From the NCBI RefSeq assembly GCF_900104175.1, contig NZ_FNIX01000001.1, positions 1,524,934-1,588,933 of the forward strand: 64,000 nt of DNA, given 5' to 3'. Shown here in pieces: positions 1 through 7,887 of this stretch. Source of the DNA: Lentzea jiangxiensis. GTDB lineage: Bacteria > Actinomycetota > Actinomycetes > Mycobacteriales > Pseudonocardiaceae. The position numbers were made by a program, and so were the translations under genes. Numbering within the stretch: position 1 is the first letter of the stretch; every line of letters starts with the position of its first letter. The notes beneath the pieces were generated by a model. The model was not told the DNA's origin, made no database searches, and worked only from the letters and a program-made list of their open reading frames with translations.

Positions 1-1
1 G

Positions 2-532
2 CTGACGGCGTGGCAGGCGCTCGTCGGACGCGGTGGCGTCTCCGCCGGTCAGCGCGTGCTGGTCCACGCGGCCGCCGGCGGTGTCGGGCACCTGGCCGTG
101 CAGATCGCCAAGGCCCGGGGCGCGCACGTGATCGGCACGGCGTCGGCGGCCAAGCACGACTTCCTGCGCTGGCTCGGCGTGGACGAGGTTGTCGACTACC
201 GCACGCGGGACTTCACCGAGATCGAGCCGGTCGACGTCGTGCTCGACACGATCGGCGGTGAGTACGCCGAGCGGTCCGCCCGCGTCCTGAAGCCCGGCGG
301 GGTGCTCGTGTCGATCATTCCCGGCAACCCGGGTTTTGACGTTGACCGAGCCGCGGAACTCGGAATCCGGTTCGAGCTGTTCCTCAGCGTGACCGCGTCC
401 GGCGCTGATCTCGCCGCGTTGCCGCAGCTCAGGGTGGAGATCGACCACGCGGTGCCGCTGGCGGAGGCCGCGAAGGCGCACGAGCTCGTCGAGTCGGGGC
501 GGACGACGGGCAAGGTCGTCCTGGTGCCGTGA
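2..532 (+). CDS. Zinc-independent MDR-family NADP-dependent oxidoreductase, C-terminal part
   Basis: The reading frame is open from the first bases of the window, so the N-terminal GroES-like half lies outside; 176 residues are visible. The motif AAAGGVGHLAVQ near visible residue 24 is the Rossmann dinucleotide-binding loop of medium-chain dehydrogenase/reductases. The later stretch GGEYAERSARVLKPGGVLVS is the usual substrate-side strand, and the C-terminus (ESGRTTGKVVLVP) is typical of quinone-oxidoreductase-like members. These enzymes are cytosolic and reduce activated double bonds or quinones with NADPH; the actual substrate cannot be told. No zinc-ligand region is visible, but it would lie upstream. 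The next gene starts 71 bases downstream and probably has its own promoter. Confidence 0.85.
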   Translation: MTAWQALVGRGGVSAGQRVLVHAAAGGVGHLAVQIAKARGAHVIGTASAAKHDFLRWLGVDEVVDYRTRDFTEIEPVDVVLDTIGGEYAERSARVLKPGGVLVSIIPGNPGFDVDRAAELGIRFELFLSVTASGADLAALPQLRVEIDHAVPLAEAAKAHELVESGRTTGKVVLVP

Positions 533-563
533 TCGCTCGTTAACCATCCGTTGACCATGTACA

Positions 564-594
564 CCGATCGTGTGCACAACATCCACACGATCGG
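564..594. promoter_or_regulatory. Perfect 10-bp inverted repeat next to the nuclease ribosome binding site
   Basis: CCGATCGTGT at 564-573 and its exact reverse complement ACACGATCGG at 585-594 are separated by 11 bases. The right arm touches the GGGGAG ribosome binding site of the secreted nuclease. A TTGACC hexamer at 551-556 could be a -35 element. The repeat could be a repressor site or an mRNA hairpin; there is no U-tract to make it a clear terminator. Confidence 0.5.
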
Positions 595-603
595 GGAGTG
601 CTC

Positions 604-1764
604 ATGGCACGGTGGAGTCCACTTGCTTTAGTCGTCGGTGTGCTGGCGGCGGTCGGCCTGTACGGGTCGACCGCCGCTGTCGCAGCAGCCCCACTCACTG
701 TCGCCCAGGCGATCAGCCAGCAGAACGCCTCGTCCGCGACGGTCCGCGGGTATGTCGTCGGCCAGCCCACGGCCACCACCACGGTCATACGTTCGGGTTA
801 CCCGAACGACTACGCGCTCGCGCTGGCCGACTCGGCGTCCACGACCAGCACGTCGAACATGATCTACGTGCAGATCCCGTCGGTGTTCCGCGCCTCGTGG
901 GGCCTGCGCACCAACCCGTCCCTGCTGGGCAGGCAGATCGACGTGACCGGCACGCTGAGCGCGTACTTCTCGCACGCCGGCCTGACCTCCTCGACGGCGT
1001 TCGCGTTCGCCAGCACGACCACCCCGCCGACCAGCACCACCACGCCGCCGACGACGACCACCACGGGGTCCTCGGCCTGCGAGGCCTACTACACCGCGGC
1101 CTGCGGCAAGTCCGGCGCGGCGCTCAAGTCGGCGTTGAACTCGATCATCCGCAACCAGACCAAGCTCAGCTACGACCAGGTCTGGGACGCGCTGAAGGTC
1201 ACCGACCAGGACCCGGCCAACGCGAACAACGTGATCCTGCTCTACAGCGGCCGTTCGCAGGCGAAGTCCACCAACGGCGGCAACGCCGACGACTGGAACC
1301 GCGAGCACGTCTGGGCGAAGTCGCACGGTGACTTCGGCACCGCCACCGGTCCCGGCACGGACATCCACCACCTGCGGCCGGAGGACGTGTCCGTCAACGC
1401 CGCCCGCGGCAACCTCGACTTCGACATCGGCGGGTCCGCGGTCAGCGAGGCCCCCGGCAGCTACGCCGACGGCGACTCGTTCGAGCCGCGCAACGCCGTG
1501 AAGGGCGACGTCGCGCGCATGATCTTCTACATGGCCGTGCGCTACGAGGGCAACGACGGCTACGTGAACCTGGAGATGAACAACTCCGTCTCCAACGGCA
1601 CGGCGCCGTACATGGGCAAGCTCTCGGTGCTGAAGCAGTGGAGCCAGCAGGACCCGCCGGACGCGTTCGAGAAGCGGCGCAACCAGGTCATCCACGACAG
1701 CTACCAGCGCAACCGCAACCCGTTCATCGACCACCCGGAGTGGGTGGCCTCTATCTGGCCGTGA
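604..1764 (+). CDS. Secreted endonuclease I family DNase with N-terminal OB-like domain
   Basis: Predicted extracellular nuclease of 386 residues. Residues 1-29 form a signal peptide ending in AAVAA. An N-terminal domain of about 100 residues resembles the OB-like domain found in front of secreted nucleases. A Thr/Pro linker (about 137-158) leads to the Endonuclease_1 catalytic domain. Its signature is visible as DWNREHVW near residue 230, carrying the general-base His, and DIHHLRP near 253, as in NucM, EndA and Vvn, which are Mg-dependent and cut DNA or RNA without sequence preference. I chose ATG 604 over an in-frame GTG at 598 because GGGGAG at 593-598 is then spaced correctly. The 3' end overlaps the convergent NUDIX gene by 14 bases. 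Confidence 0.9.
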   Translation: MARWSPLALVVGVLAAVGLYGSTAAVAAAPLTVAQAISQQNASSATVRGYVVGQPTATTTVIRSGYPNDYALALADSASTTSTSNMIYVQIPSVFRASWGLRTNPSLLGRQIDVTGTLSAYFSHAGLTSSTAFAFASTTTPPTSTTTPPTTTTTGSSACEAYYTAACGKSGAALKSALNSIIRNQTKLSYDQVWDALKVTDQDPANANNVILLYSGRSQAKSTNGGNADDWNREHVWAKSHGDFGTATGPGTDIHHLRPEDVSVNAARGNLDFDIGGSAVSEAPGSYADGDSFEPRNAVKGDVARMIFYMAVRYEGNDGYVNLEMNNSVSNGTAPYMGKLSVLKQWSQQDPPDAFEKRRNQVIHDSYQRNRNPFIDHPEWVASIWP

Positions 1765-2197
1765 GTCGTTCGAGGAAGGGGCGTTGCGCGGAGACGATCT
1801 TCGCGCTCGCCTCCTCCACGCCGAACCACTGCACGCGGTCGACCTCGGGGAAGGTCTTCTGCTGTCCCGACTTCGGCGGCCACTCCATCTCGAACGTGCC
1901 GGGGGTGACGGCGTCGGGGTCGAGGTCGCCCTCGAGCGCCCACACCGTGATGACCTTGCCGGACCCCTTGGCCTCGCCGAGCGGGATCAGCTCGCCGTCC
2001 GGCACCGGCAACCCGAGCTCCTCCGCGAACTCGCGCCGCGCGGCCTGTTCGGGCGTCTCGTCGTCGGCGTACTCGCCCTTCGGCACGGACCACGCCCCGG
2101 CGTCCTTGCGGGCCCAGAACGGGCCGCCCATGTGCCCCAGCAGCACCTCCAGCTGGGGAGTTCGTCTGAAGAGCAGGATTCCGGCCGACCGTTTCAT
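1751..2197 (-). CDS. NUDIX hydrolase
   Basis: Protein of 148 residues with a complete Nudix box: G, five residues, E, seven residues, then REFAEELGL, within the segment starting GEYADDETPEQ. Such enzymes hydrolyse nucleoside diphosphates linked to another moiety. The opening MKRSAGILLFRR, the WSVPKG motif and the PEVDRVQWF stretch match the small actinobacterial NUDIX group, but the substrate is not predictable. I start at the ATG at 2197; the longer upstream frame has no family similarity. The gene is divergent from dinB, with start codons only 10 bases apart, so the two share a compact promoter region or one is read from within the other. Confidence 0.88.
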   Translation of the reverse strand: MKRSAGILLFRRTPQLEVLLGHMGGPFWARKDAGAWSVPKGEYADDETPEQAARREFAEELGLPVPDGELIPLGEAKGSGKVITVWALEGDLDPDAVTPGTFEMEWPPKSGQQKTFPEVDRVQWFGVEEASAKIVSAQRPFLERLTAR

Positions 2198-2207
2198 ACT
2201 GTCCAGC

Positions 2208-3269
2208 ATGGCGGACTGGGTCCTGCACGTGGACCTCGACCAGTTCATCGCGGCGGTCGAGGTGTTGCGCGATCCGTCGTTGCGCGGCAAGCCGGTGGTC
2301 GTCGGCGGCAACGGTGACCCGACCGAGCGCGCGGTCGTGGCCACCGCCTCCTACGAGGCGCGCGCGTTCGGCGTGCACTCCGGCCTGCCGTTGCGGACGG
2401 CGTTCAAGAAGCTGCCGGACGCCGTGTTCCTGCCCGCCGACCACGCCCTGTACGAGGCCGCGTCGGCGGAGGTGATGGCCGTGCTGCGGTCGTTCCCGGT
2501 CGTCGTCGAGGTGGTGGGGTGGGACGAGGCGTTCGTCGGCGCCTCGGTCGACGACCCCGCCGACCTGGCCCGGTCGCTGCAGGCGGCCGTGCTGGAGTCG
2601 ACCGGCCTGCACTGCTCGGTCGGCATCGGCGACAACAAGCTGCGCGCCAAGATCGCGACCGAGTTCGGCAAGCCCGCGGGTGTGTACCGGCTGACCCGCG
2701 AGAACTGGGCCGGGGTGATGGGGCACCGGCCGACGTCCGCGCTGTGGGGGATCGGCGCGAAGACCGAGCGCAAGCTGGCCGGACTGGGGCTGGTCACGGT
2801 GTCGGACCTGGCCGCCGCGTCGCCGGACGTGCTGGCTTCCCGCTTCGGCCCGCGGATGGGGCCCTACTACCGGACCGTCGCCCTGGGTGCGGGCGACACG
2901 GTGGTGAGCGCGACGCCGTGGGTCGCGAAGTCGCGTTCGCACGAGAAGACGTTCCAGCAGGACCTCAGCTCGTTGGACGACATCCGGCGCGAGGTCGTGG
3001 CGCTGGCCCACCAGGTGGCGGCCGAGGTGGTCGCCGAGGGACGCCCGGCCGTGCGCGTGGGCGTGAAGGTGCGGTTCGTGCCGTTCTTCACGAAGGTGCG
3101 CCTGATGAAGCTGCCGGCGCCGACATCCTCCGCGGACGAGTTGGCCGCCGCCGCTCTGGCCGTGCTGGACCGCTTCGAACACGGCCGCGCCGTTCGTCTT
3201 TTGGGTGTGCGCGCGGAATTCTCCGACGATGATGTCGAACCGAATCCTTCTCCTTCGACGTATCAGTAA
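2208..3269 (+). CDS. dinB: Y-family DNA polymerase, DinB2-like
   Basis: Translesion polymerase of 353 residues, starting MADWVLHVDLDQF. The catalytic acidic residues are Asp9 in the first motif and the Asp-Glu pair of GWDEAF near residue 106. ASYEARAFGV and KLRAKIATEFGKPAGVYRL are the expected finger and thumb-region motifs. The residue before the invariant Ala of the first motif, normally an aromatic steric gate (Phe or Tyr), is Ile14. Mycobacterium smegmatis DinB2 carries Leu at this position and uses ribonucleotides readily, as I recall. The C-terminus ends soon after the little-finger domain and shows no obvious QxxLF clamp-binding peptide, again like DinB2. Start chosen for the family N-terminus; the larger frame upstream is noise. 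Confidence 0.92.
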   Translation: MADWVLHVDLDQFIAAVEVLRDPSLRGKPVVVGGNGDPTERAVVATASYEARAFGVHSGLPLRTAFKKLPDAVFLPADHALYEAASAEVMAVLRSFPVVVEVVGWDEAFVGASVDDPADLARSLQAAVLESTGLHCSVGIGDNKLRAKIATEFGKPAGVYRLTRENWAGVMGHRPTSALWGIGAKTERKLAGLGLVTVSDLAAASPDVLASRFGPRMGPYYRTVALGAGDTVVSATPWVAKSRSHEKTFQQDLSSLDDIRREVVALAHQVAAEVVAEGRPAVRVGVKVRFVPFFTKVRLMKLPAPTSSADELAAAALAVLDRFEHGRAVRLLGVRAEFSDDDVEPNPSPSTYQ

Positions 3270-3297
3270 GTAGACGTTCCACCGCTAGGAGAAGAAG

Positions 3298-3510
3298 ATG
3301 ACCGCCTCATCGCTCACACATCGTGACCGCGCAGTTCTGAGAGCAGTGGCCGAGGGCCGTTGCGAGATCAACGGCAGCTGCCTGCTCGTCGACGGCCTGT
3401 GCTGCGCCGACCAGTTCGCCGGCCTGCGCCTGACCACCGCGGGCCTGATCAGCGCCCGTCCGGGCCCCGCGGCGCTCACCACGGCGGGCTACGAGGTGCT
3501 CGCCGCCTGA
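3298..3510 (+). CDS. Small conserved-type protein, 70 aa, unknown function
   Basis: The frame has a good ribosome binding site (AGGAG at 3287-3291, six bases before the ATG) and GC-rich third positions, so it looks real. It begins with an LTHRDRAVLRAVAEG helix and ends LTTAGYEVLAA, the look of a small winged-helix-like fold such as the C-terminal strand of short DNA-binding proteins. Three Cys residues lie in the centre, two of them adjacent (LCCAD). I cannot name a family. Its stop overlaps the convergent methyltransferase by 22 bases; dinB ends 28 bases upstream, so cotranscription with dinB is possible. Confidence 0.6.
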   Translation: MTASSLTHRDRAVLRAVAEGRCEINGSCLLVDGLCCADQFAGLRLTTAGLISARPGPAALTTAGYEVLAA

Positions 3511-4208
3511 CCTTTGCGGAAGAGCGACATCAGGTACTTGTTCGAGAACCGATAGCCGTCCGGGGTTCGGTGCGGTTCAGCGGCGGCCTTGATCTTCTCC
3601 GCGACTTCTTCCTCGCCCTCGCGCTCGATGATGCGCTGGTAACTGCCCACGCTCAGGAAGCTGCGCAACATCGTGGCTTCGTCGGGGTGTTCCAGAGGAA
3701 TGTCGATCGTGAGTTCCTCCTGCGGTTGCGGCAGCCTCGGCATCCTCCGGCCGCCAGCTCCCCGCACGGCCCGCCCGACGACCAGCAGGTCGCTCGGCAG
3801 GTCCGGGTGCCAGCCGCAGACCACCACGAAGTCCTTGCTGACCCTGACCGCCTCCTCGAACGCCTCATCGGGGTCGTCCGCGAAGAACAGCGCGTTGAAC
3901 GCCGTCACGACGTCGAACGTGCCGTCCGGCCACGGCAGCTTTCCCAGCGGCAGCTCGAGGAACTCGGCGGTGCTCGCCCGCCTCGCCACGGCCAGCATGG
4001 CCGGCGAGAGGTCGATCCCGGTCGCCTCGGCCCCCGCCTCGGTCGCGGCGGCGCAGAACTCACCGCTGCCGCACGCCAGGTCGAGCACCCTGGTACCCGT
4101 GGTGATGCCGGTGCGTTCGATCGCGGCCTTCCAGGCGGGCATCGACATCGTCGCGCCGAGCGCAGCCCGTTGAGCGGCTCGGCGCCCCCACAGCTCACCC
4201 TCATCCAT
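3489..4208 (-). CDS. Class I SAM-dependent methyltransferase
   Basis: Cytosolic protein of 239 residues. The AdoMet-binding motif I is VLDLACGSGEF, followed by the acidic end of strand 2 in TGIDLSPAM; WPDGTFDVVTAFNALFF is motif IV of the Methyltransf_11/25 group. The substrate is not evident; the small C-terminal part (PHRTPDGYRFSNKYLMS) is the probable substrate cap. I start at ATG 4208 (MDEGELWG); a GTG nine codons upstream is also open. The gene is divergent from the next one, with 53 bases between starts, and tail-to-tail with the 70-residue gene. Confidence 0.85.
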   Translation of the reverse strand: MDEGELWGRRAAQRAALGATMSMPAWKAAIERTGITTGTRVLDLACGSGEFCAAATEAGAEATGIDLSPAMLAVARRASTAEFLELPLGKLPWPDGTFDVVTAFNALFFADDPDEAFEEAVRVSKDFVVVCGWHPDLPSDLLVVGRAVRGAGGRRMPRLPQPQEELTIDIPLEHPDEATMLRSFLSVGSYQRIIEREGEEEVAEKIKAAAEPHRTPDGYRFSNKYLMSLFRKGQAASTS

Positions 4209-4261
4209 GATCCCGACCCTAGCCGGGTAATCCACTGGCCCGAGTGCGGATCATGGTGACC

Positions 4262-5089
4262 ATGAGTGCCTTGACGCGAGTGCTGCGATCGTTGGGCGGC
4301 GAGGAAGCGCTGTCCCGGCTGGCCGCGCTACCGGGAAGCGACCTCACGACGTTGCTCCTCGCTCTGATGCAACGCCGTGCGCGCGCGTTGTCCGGCCCGG
4401 ATGTGCTGCGCCAGTACTGTTCCGACCGCTTCGTCGCACCCGCAGAGGTCCCGTTCGCCGTGCTGCGTGCCGCCGAGGACCGCCTCCTGGCCGCCCTGCC
4501 TCCGTCGTTCTCCGTGCTGGGCCTGGCTCCGGTCGCACCGCTGGGTGCCTGCTCGGCCGTCGCGCTGATGGACCAGAACAACGTCGTGTCGACCGTGCGC
4601 GGCACCGAGGTGGCAGCCGACCCGACCAACGCGCTCGCCCTGGAAGCCGCGCTGCGCCGCCGATCCCGCCCCGACGACGTGCGGCTCGCCGCCGTGCAGC
4701 GCGTGGTGCGCGCGCAGTTGTTCGACGGAGCCGGGAGGTTCGCGCACTTCACGTTGTTCGCTGCTGTGTCCGCCGGTCGTGACCGGGGCTCCCTCGCCTT
4801 CGAGCGCGAGCACTTCGCTGAGCACGTGGCGTTCCTGCGCGAGGCATGTGGTGACGTCGAGGTGCGCGTGACGGTGCTGGACCCCCGGTTCGAGGTGCTG
4901 CGCGGTGATCTGCCGGCTGATCCTTCGCGGCGGACCGGGTACTACAAGGGCATGTGCTTCAAGGTGTTCCGCGACGGGGTGGAGATCGGTGACGGTGGCT
5001 TCGTCGACTGGACCGCGCGGTTGACGGGCAACCGCAAGGAGCGCCTGCTGATCAGCGGTGTGGGCGTCGACCGCTTCGCCACGCTCTGA
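4262..5089 (+). CDS. Unknown protein, possibly class II aminoacyl-tRNA synthetase-like fold
   Basis: About 275 residues, soluble. The central segment (LGLAPVAPLGACSAVAL, VSTVRGTEVAADPT) and the strand FAHFTLFAAVSAGRD remind me of the catalytic core of class II synthetase-like proteins such as HisZ. No complete motif 2 or 3 with bound ATP residues can be seen, so this is a weak analogy and the function is unknown. Codon usage is typical of the window throughout. Three in-frame starts (4244 GTG, 4253 ATG, 4262 ATG) are possible and none has a good ribosome binding site; I chose the last. It is divergent from the methyltransferase. Confidence 0.7.
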   Translation: MSALTRVLRSLGGEEALSRLAALPGSDLTTLLLALMQRRARALSGPDVLRQYCSDRFVAPAEVPFAVLRAAEDRLLAALPPSFSVLGLAPVAPLGACSAVALMDQNNVVSTVRGTEVAADPTNALALEAALRRRSRPDDVRLAAVQRVVRAQLFDGAGRFAHFTLFAAVSAGRDRGSLAFEREHFAEHVAFLREACGDVEVRVTVLDPRFEVLRGDLPADPSRRTGYYKGMCFKVFRDGVEIGDGGFVDWTARLTGNRKERLLISGVGVDRFATL

Positions 5090-5191
5090 TTCCACGCCAT
5101 GTCAACGAGTCCGGGTTGTTGCTGTTCTTGATTTGTCCTCTTTCCCTTGTGGTGGCGTACCTCTGGCGGCACGCAGAACCCTTGCCACGCA

Positions 5192-5621
5192 ATGATCTTC
5201 CTGCGCATGGCGGTCGAGCGCATCGCGTTCGACCGGGACTCCGCCTGCGCAAGAGCGAGCGAGGAGGTCGGCTGAAGTGCTGCTCTCGCCCGGAGGAGTG
5301 GTGCCACTGGCTGATGGTGCTGCGTGCGCGCTTGTGCCACGCCGCTCGCAAGTACAACGACGGCAGGGAGTTCATCACCCAGGTCATCGCCGCAACGCGT
5401 ACGACCACGCCGCGGCGTCCTCCTGGCGGTCCGTCGCCAAGCTCGACGCGGCCGGGGTCACCGACGTCGAGCTCACGGCCGCTGACCTCGAGGACCTGAC
5501 GCCGGATCCGCGGACCCGGCACCGGGTCGTGCTCGAGTACGAGCAAGCGAGCGCACGCCGGTTCTGGCGCCGGTGCCCGCCCGGCTGGCGCTTCGCGGTG
5601 GACCGGGTGCGCTACGCGTGA
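5192..5621 (+). pseudogene. Frameshifted remnant of an unidentified gene
   Basis: Three consecutive pieces show strong coding-type third-position GC, but each in a different frame. They are 5192-5275 (MIFLRMAVERIAFDRDS, then stop), about 5278-5395 (EEWCHWLMVLRARLCHAARK) and about 5396-5621 (NAYDHAAASSWRSVAKL to the stop). Together they read like one protein of roughly 140 residues broken by two frameshifts. The family is not recognised. It could be a decayed gene or, less likely, sequencing errors. The 100 bases before it are AT-richer and hold nothing clear. Confidence 0.45.
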
Positions 5622-5622
5622 G

Positions 5623-6504
5623 TCAGCGCTCGGCGTAGCGCTTGGCCAGTTCCTCCTCGCGGTCGGCGGGCCACGGGCAGCGGATCTCGCCCTGCGTGGC
5701 CGCGAAGAACAGTTCCAGGTGCACGTGCCAGGCCGCGAGTGCTTCGGGGCCGTGCGCGTTCTCCTGCACGAGCGTGACCGTGGTGCCCTGCAGCGGCACG
5801 TGGTCGAACTCCCAGCGCACGACGCCCTTCGGCTCGCCGTCCTGGAGCCACTCGTACTCCAGCAAACGGGGTGCTTCGGACCTCGTGACCCCGCCCGGCG
5901 TGAGGCCGGGATGTGCGGCACGGGCCGGCACGGCGTTGTCGGTGCCTTCGGTGAGCAGGTGCCAGACGTCCTCCAGCGGCGTCCACACCAGATCTCGCGT
6001 GAAGCGGACGCCTTCGGGTTCGTCCGTGCCCTCGTCGAGGCCGAACTCCCTGACGTAGTGCTCGATGCGCGACAGCCACTCGGTCGGTGGCTCGAACTCC
6101 GTGCCGTCGGCGTGAGCGACCAGGGCGTCGAGGCAGGTGGTCCAGCCGGGTGCGTCGCGGCCGACGGTCAGCCTGTTCGTGACGACGGCGGTGAAGACCA
6201 GCAGGCAGCCCTCGTCCCGCGGCAGGATCTCGAAGCGCAGCACGTCGGTCAGCCAGCGGAACGCGAACACCTTCGGAGGGTCCGACTCCAGCAGTTCGCC
6301 CTCGCCGCCGTCGGAGTCCACCGGGGCCTCGGCCGGGAACGTGAAGCGCATCCTCCTGCCGTCGACCTCGACCTCGGCCGGGAACCAGTGCTTCATCTCG
6401 GCCGGATCGGTGACGACCCGCCAGACCTTCTCCGGCGAGTGCCGCAGCCTGCGCTCGAAGCGCAGGACGGGCTTGCCCTCGATCATCCGCAGTTCGGCGT
6501 CCAC
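5623..6504 (-). CDS. Tandem SRPBCC (AHSA1-type) domain protein
   Basis: 293 residues made of two START/SRPBCC domains in a row. The first opens LRFERRLRHSPEKVWRVVTD and the second VRFTRDLVWTPLEDVWHLLT; each has the typical Pro-Trp helix and a curved sheet. AHSA1-type single-domain proteins are often encoded beside an ArsR regulator and bind small hydrophobic ligands; a specific ligand cannot be inferred. The GTG start at 6504 lies four bases after the upstream ArsR stop, so the two genes form an operon. The stop is one base past the end of the frameshifted remnant, convergent. Confidence 0.85.
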   Translation of the reverse strand: MDAELRMIEGKPVLRFERRLRHSPEKVWRVVTDPAEMKHWFPAEVEVDGRRMRFTFPAEAPVDSDGGEGELLESDPPKVFAFRWLTDVLRFEILPRDEGCLLVFTAVVTNRLTVGRDAPGWTTCLDALVAHADGTEFEPPTEWLSRIEHYVREFGLDEGTDEPEGVRFTRDLVWTPLEDVWHLLTEGTDNAVPARAAHPGLTPGGVTRSEAPRLLEYEWLQDGEPKGVVRWEFDHVPLQGTTVTLVQENAHGPEALAAWHVHLELFFAATQGEIRCPWPADREEELAKRYAER

Positions 6505-6507
6505 GGG

Positions 6508-6819
6508 TCAGTCCCCTTCGATCTCGTCGAGTCGTCGTTCCAGTGCGTCGAGGCTCGTCTCCCACATCCGCCGGTACGGCGCGAGCCAGGCGTCGATCTC
6601 CGCCAGCGGACCGGGGGACACCCGGTACCAGCGCTTCTGGGCGTCGGTGCGCACCTCGACCAAACCGGCCTCGCGCAGCACCTTGAGGTGCTTCGAGACG
6701 GTCGGCTGGGCGAGCGTCAGCCTGTCGACGAGGTCGCCGACCGGCTGCTCGCGTTCCCGCAGCAGGTCGAGGATCTCCCGGCGACTCGGATCCGCCAGCA
6801 CGGCGAACGTAGATGCCAT
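6508..6819 (-). CDS. ArsR-family helix-turn-helix regulator
   Basis: 103 residues with a standard winged helix: LADPSRREILDLLRE, then LTLAQPTVSKHLKVLREAGL as the recognition helix, then RTDAQKRWYRVSPG as the wing. No metal-binding Cys cluster (ELCVCDL) is present. It therefore belongs to the metal-independent ArsR group that is commonly paired with SRPBCC proteins and represses its own operon. ATG at 6819. It is the promoter-proximal gene of the two-gene operon with the tandem SRPBCC protein. Confidence 0.9.
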   Translation of the reverse strand: MASTFAVLADPSRREILDLLREREQPVGDLVDRLTLAQPTVSKHLKVLREAGLVEVRTDAQKRWYRVSPGPLAEIDAWLAPYRRMWETSLDALERRLDEIEGD

Positions 6820-6855
6820 GCCAGCAATATAGCCCAGTCGGAATATAAGGTCCAG

Positions 6856-7092
6856 TCAGTCCGCGAGGCGGATCGCCACCTCCGTGGTCCACTTGGCCGG
6901 ATCGGGCTCTACCGCGGGGTCGGTGAAGTACGTCTCGAGGCGTGCGCCCCACCTGTCGCCCTCACGGTCGAACCGGACGGCGTGGGCGAGGAGCTCGTCC
7001 GTGACGGCGGCCAAGCCGTCGGGACCGCCCTCGTGCAGCGCGGTCAGGTACTGGCCCGCGGGAAGCGTCGCCGTGAACACCTCACCGTCGCC
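6856..7092 (-). pseudogene. GyrI-like effector-binding domain, remnant of a MerR-type regulator
   Basis: About 78 residues show coding quality, from GDGEVFTATLPAGQYLTALH to KWTTEVAIRLAD. They match the second half of a GyrI-like (BmrR C-terminal) ligand-binding domain. Everything upstream (the DNA-binding domain and first half of the ligand domain) is missing; beyond about 7092 the same bases encode an aminotransferase on the other strand. A GTG at 7080 could still start a 74-residue product, but half a domain is unlikely to fold. It lies 36 bases upstream of arsR in the same direction. Confidence 0.7.
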
Positions 7093-7824
7093 GGCGACCG
7101 TGGCCTCGACCCCGCCTCGTTGCGCGAGGTCGTGGCCGAGGAGAAGCCGGGACTGCTGTACCTCGTGCCGACGTTCGCGAACCCGACCGGCCGCACGCTC
7201 TCGGCCGCGCGCCGGGCCGAGATAGCGGAGATCGCCGCCGAGAACTCGTTGTGGGTGGTAGAGGACGACCCCTACGGCGAGCTCCGCTACCGGGGCTCCG
7301 CCGTGGCCCCGCTGGCGTCGATCAGCGACAGGACCGTCTACCTGGGCAGCTTCTCGAAGATCGGTGCCCCCGGGATGCGGCTGGGATGGCTCCGCGCTCC
7401 CGCGGACCTGCTGCGGACGTTGGTGGTCGTGAAGCAGGCCGCCGACCTGCACACGTCCACAGTGGACCAGGCGGCCGCGGCGTCCTACCTGGCGCACACC
7501 GATCTCGATGCCCACATCGCCCGCTTGTGCGTGGAGTACGGTGCACGCCGTGACGCGATGGTCGCCGCGTTGCCTTCCGCCGTTCCTGACGGCACCACGT
7601 GGAGCGATCCGGACGGTGGCATGTTCGTCTGGCTGAGGCTGCCAGGTGACGTCGACAGCGCCGTATTGCTCCAGAAGGCGTTGAAGCACGACGTCGCTTT
7701 CGTGCCGGGAGCGCCTTTCTTCGCCACCACGCCGGACCACGCGACGTTCCGGATGTCCTTCACCAGCAACACCCCGGAGGAGATCCGCGAAGGCATGGCG
7801 CGGCTGGCGGAGGTGCTGCGCTGA
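7087..7824 (+). pseudogene. Class I PLP aminotransferase, 5'-truncated
   Basis: About 245 residues, starting in the middle of the large PLP domain: GLDPASLREVVAEEKP, then LYLVPTFANPTGRT, then the Asp of VVEDDPYGELRY and the cofactor Lys in GSFSKIGAPGMRLGW. The C-terminal domain is complete to the stop at 7824. Members of this aminoadipate/aromatic-type (KAT/ARO8-like) group normally have about 150 more N-terminal residues. Those are absent, and the frame runs upstream into sequence that codes on the opposite strand. No start codon with a ribosome binding site is visible at the junction, so I call it a pseudogene. Confidence 0.75.
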
Positions 7825-7887
7825 GTTGCCGCCGGGACCGTCAGGCCCACGGCCCGACGCCGGCGACGCGGTCGACGCCGATCCGCG

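Noticed and set aside
1701..3182. Very long minus-strand frame opposite dinB
   Set aside because: A shadow of the GC-rich coding strand; Arg/Gly/His-rich composition with no domain.
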